Source: Acidobacteriota bacterium
Lineage (GTDB): Bacteria; Acidobacteriota; Terriglobia; UBA7540
Assembly (NCBI GenBank): GCA_021784615.1
Contig: JAJYHU010000056.1
Location: forward strand, 1-22,309
DNA: 22,309 nucleotides
Direction: 5' to 3'
A program made the position numbers and the translations under genes. The notes under the pieces were generated by a model. The model ran no database searches. It was not told the DNA's origin and was given only the letters and a program-made list of their open reading frames with translations. Positions within the stretch are counted from its first letter, which is position 1; the number at the start of each line of letters is the position of its first letter. Positions 21,521 through 22,309 of this stretch are shown here, piece after piece.

Positions 21521-22309
21521 CAATAAAAAATCGGGTTATTAATTTGCAGAGCCATAAGGGCAAAAGAGCCTGCAATGATGATGACGGAAAGAATTGCCAA
21601 AGCATTCCACAGATTTTCGCTCGTCCGGGTTTCCGGCGCTCCATCCGGGATGAGGTAGCCAAGAATAAAACCTGAAGCGAGTCCCCCCAGGTGAGCGGCG
21701 TTGTCGATATTAAAGAACAAGCCGAAGATGAAAATATAGATGACCCATCGCCACAACGTGCTCCGGTATTCTCTGCCGAGATGTCCGTGGTGGAAGCTGG
21801 CCCCGATCAAAATGCCGATGAGTCCCAGGATTGCTCCGGAGGCGCCGATGGAGAGCGCAAACGGGCTCCACAAAAGGCTGACGACAAAACCGATTACTCC
21901 GGTGGCAAGATAGAGCACAAGGTATTTGGAGACTCCAAACAAGCCTTCCACTTCCGGCCCTAGGTCAAACAGACACCAGAGGTTGAATCCAATATGCAGA
22001 AGTCCGGCATGGAGGAACATCGCCGTTACCAGCCGCCACCACTGGCCTGAATAGATCAGAGGGCCGAACTTCCCGCCCAAGCGCAGCATCACTCTTCCGC
22101 TGATGCCGCCCATCAGGCCTCCGCCGCCGCTTGGCCCGCCGGCCCTTTGAGTCAGGAACCACTCGACCGCAAACATGACGACATTCGCCGCCACCAGAAC
22201 CGATGTCGCGCTGGTGGGCATGGGAATAACGCCCATAATCCTTGTGGGAGCCCCGGCCGGGTTTCCGCGGGCTCGCAAAGGCCCGGTTTTTGCACCGCAG
22301 AGCGGGCAC
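21520..22309 (-). CDS. Rhomboid family intramembrane serine protease, 5' end outside window
   Basis: The frame is open to the right edge. Codons before TTG 22278 encode CPLCGAKTGP, one half of a zinc ribbon, so the gene probably starts beyond the window; ATG 22236 (MGVIPMPTSATS) is a fallback start. The membrane part has about six to seven helices with the rhomboid signatures WWRLVTAMFLHAGLLHIGFN, the Ser nucleophile in SIGASGAILGLIG and the His in NAAHLGGLASGFILGYL, giving the Ser-His dyad. It cleaves transmembrane substrates within the inner membrane. An N-terminal zinc ribbon is, as I recall, common in rhomboids of soil bacteria. Stop is TGA. It is 125 bp upstream of the hydrolase operon on the same strand; no functional link is evident. 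Confidence 0.88.
   Translation of the reverse strand, partial: CPLCGAKTGPLRARGNPAGAPTRIMGVIPMPTSATSVLVAANVVMFAVEWFLTQRAGGPSGGGGLMGGISGRVMLRLGGKFGPLIYSGQWWRLVTAMFLHAGLLHIGFNLWCLFDLGPEVEGLFGVSKYLVLYLATGVIGFVVSLLWSPFALSIGASGAILGLIGILIGASFHHGHLGREYRSTLWRWVIYIFIFGLFFNIDNAAHLGGLASGFILGYLIPDGAPETRTSENLWNALAILSVIIIAGSFALMALQINNPIFY

Overview
The window looks like a chromosomal segment (GC roughly 55-60% by eye) from a Gram-negative soil-type bacterium, most likely Acidobacteriota. This assignment is an inference. It rests on a BON-domain/Gly-zipper lipoprotein, several twin-arginine-type secreted proteins (an FG-GAP protein and large glycoside hydrolases), an ArnT-like glycosyltransferase operon, and frequent GTG/TTG starts. 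I saw no tRNA, rRNA, CRISPR array, insertion sequence or phage structural gene.

Layout. 186-746 (+) encodes a Pro-rich lipoprotein. 952-6445 (-) is a surface-glycan type cluster: a cytosolic GT2 (5690-6445), then a PMT/ArnT-like membrane glycosyltransferase (3593-5497), AsnB-type amidotransferase (1629-3548) and a transglutaminase-like Cys-His-Asp protein (952-1626). The last three are tightly packed and probably co-transcribed. 6725-7780 (+) is a BON-domain lipoprotein. 7940-9909 is a small regulatory/accessory block: an XRE repressor-like gene (-), overlapping opposed promoters, a long leader without a convincing gene, a small Cys/His protein (+) and an excisionase-type HTH protein (+). 10031-11323 (-) is an exported FG-GAP repeat protein. 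11490-13601 (+) is leuC-leuD with a recognisable promoter. 13701-21394 (-) is a three-gene secreted glycoside hydrolase operon. 21520 to the right edge (-) is a rhomboid protease that appears to continue out of the window with an N-terminal zinc ribbon.

The most striking observation is in the glycoside hydrolase operon. Two consecutive genes, of about 821 and 874 codons, are each cut by exactly one in-frame TGA, with perfect frame and recognisable family sequence on both sides. TGA is the apparent normal stop of several other genes here (BON protein, HTH protein, the 780-aa hydrolase, rhomboid). A wholesale genetic-code change is therefore unlikely. Nonsense mutation, assembly error or local readthrough/recoding remain open. 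Second-tier observations are the AsnB/transglutaminase-like pair (reminiscent of, but distinct from, lasso-peptide C/B enzymes) and the XRE block with face-to-face promoters around a palindrome.
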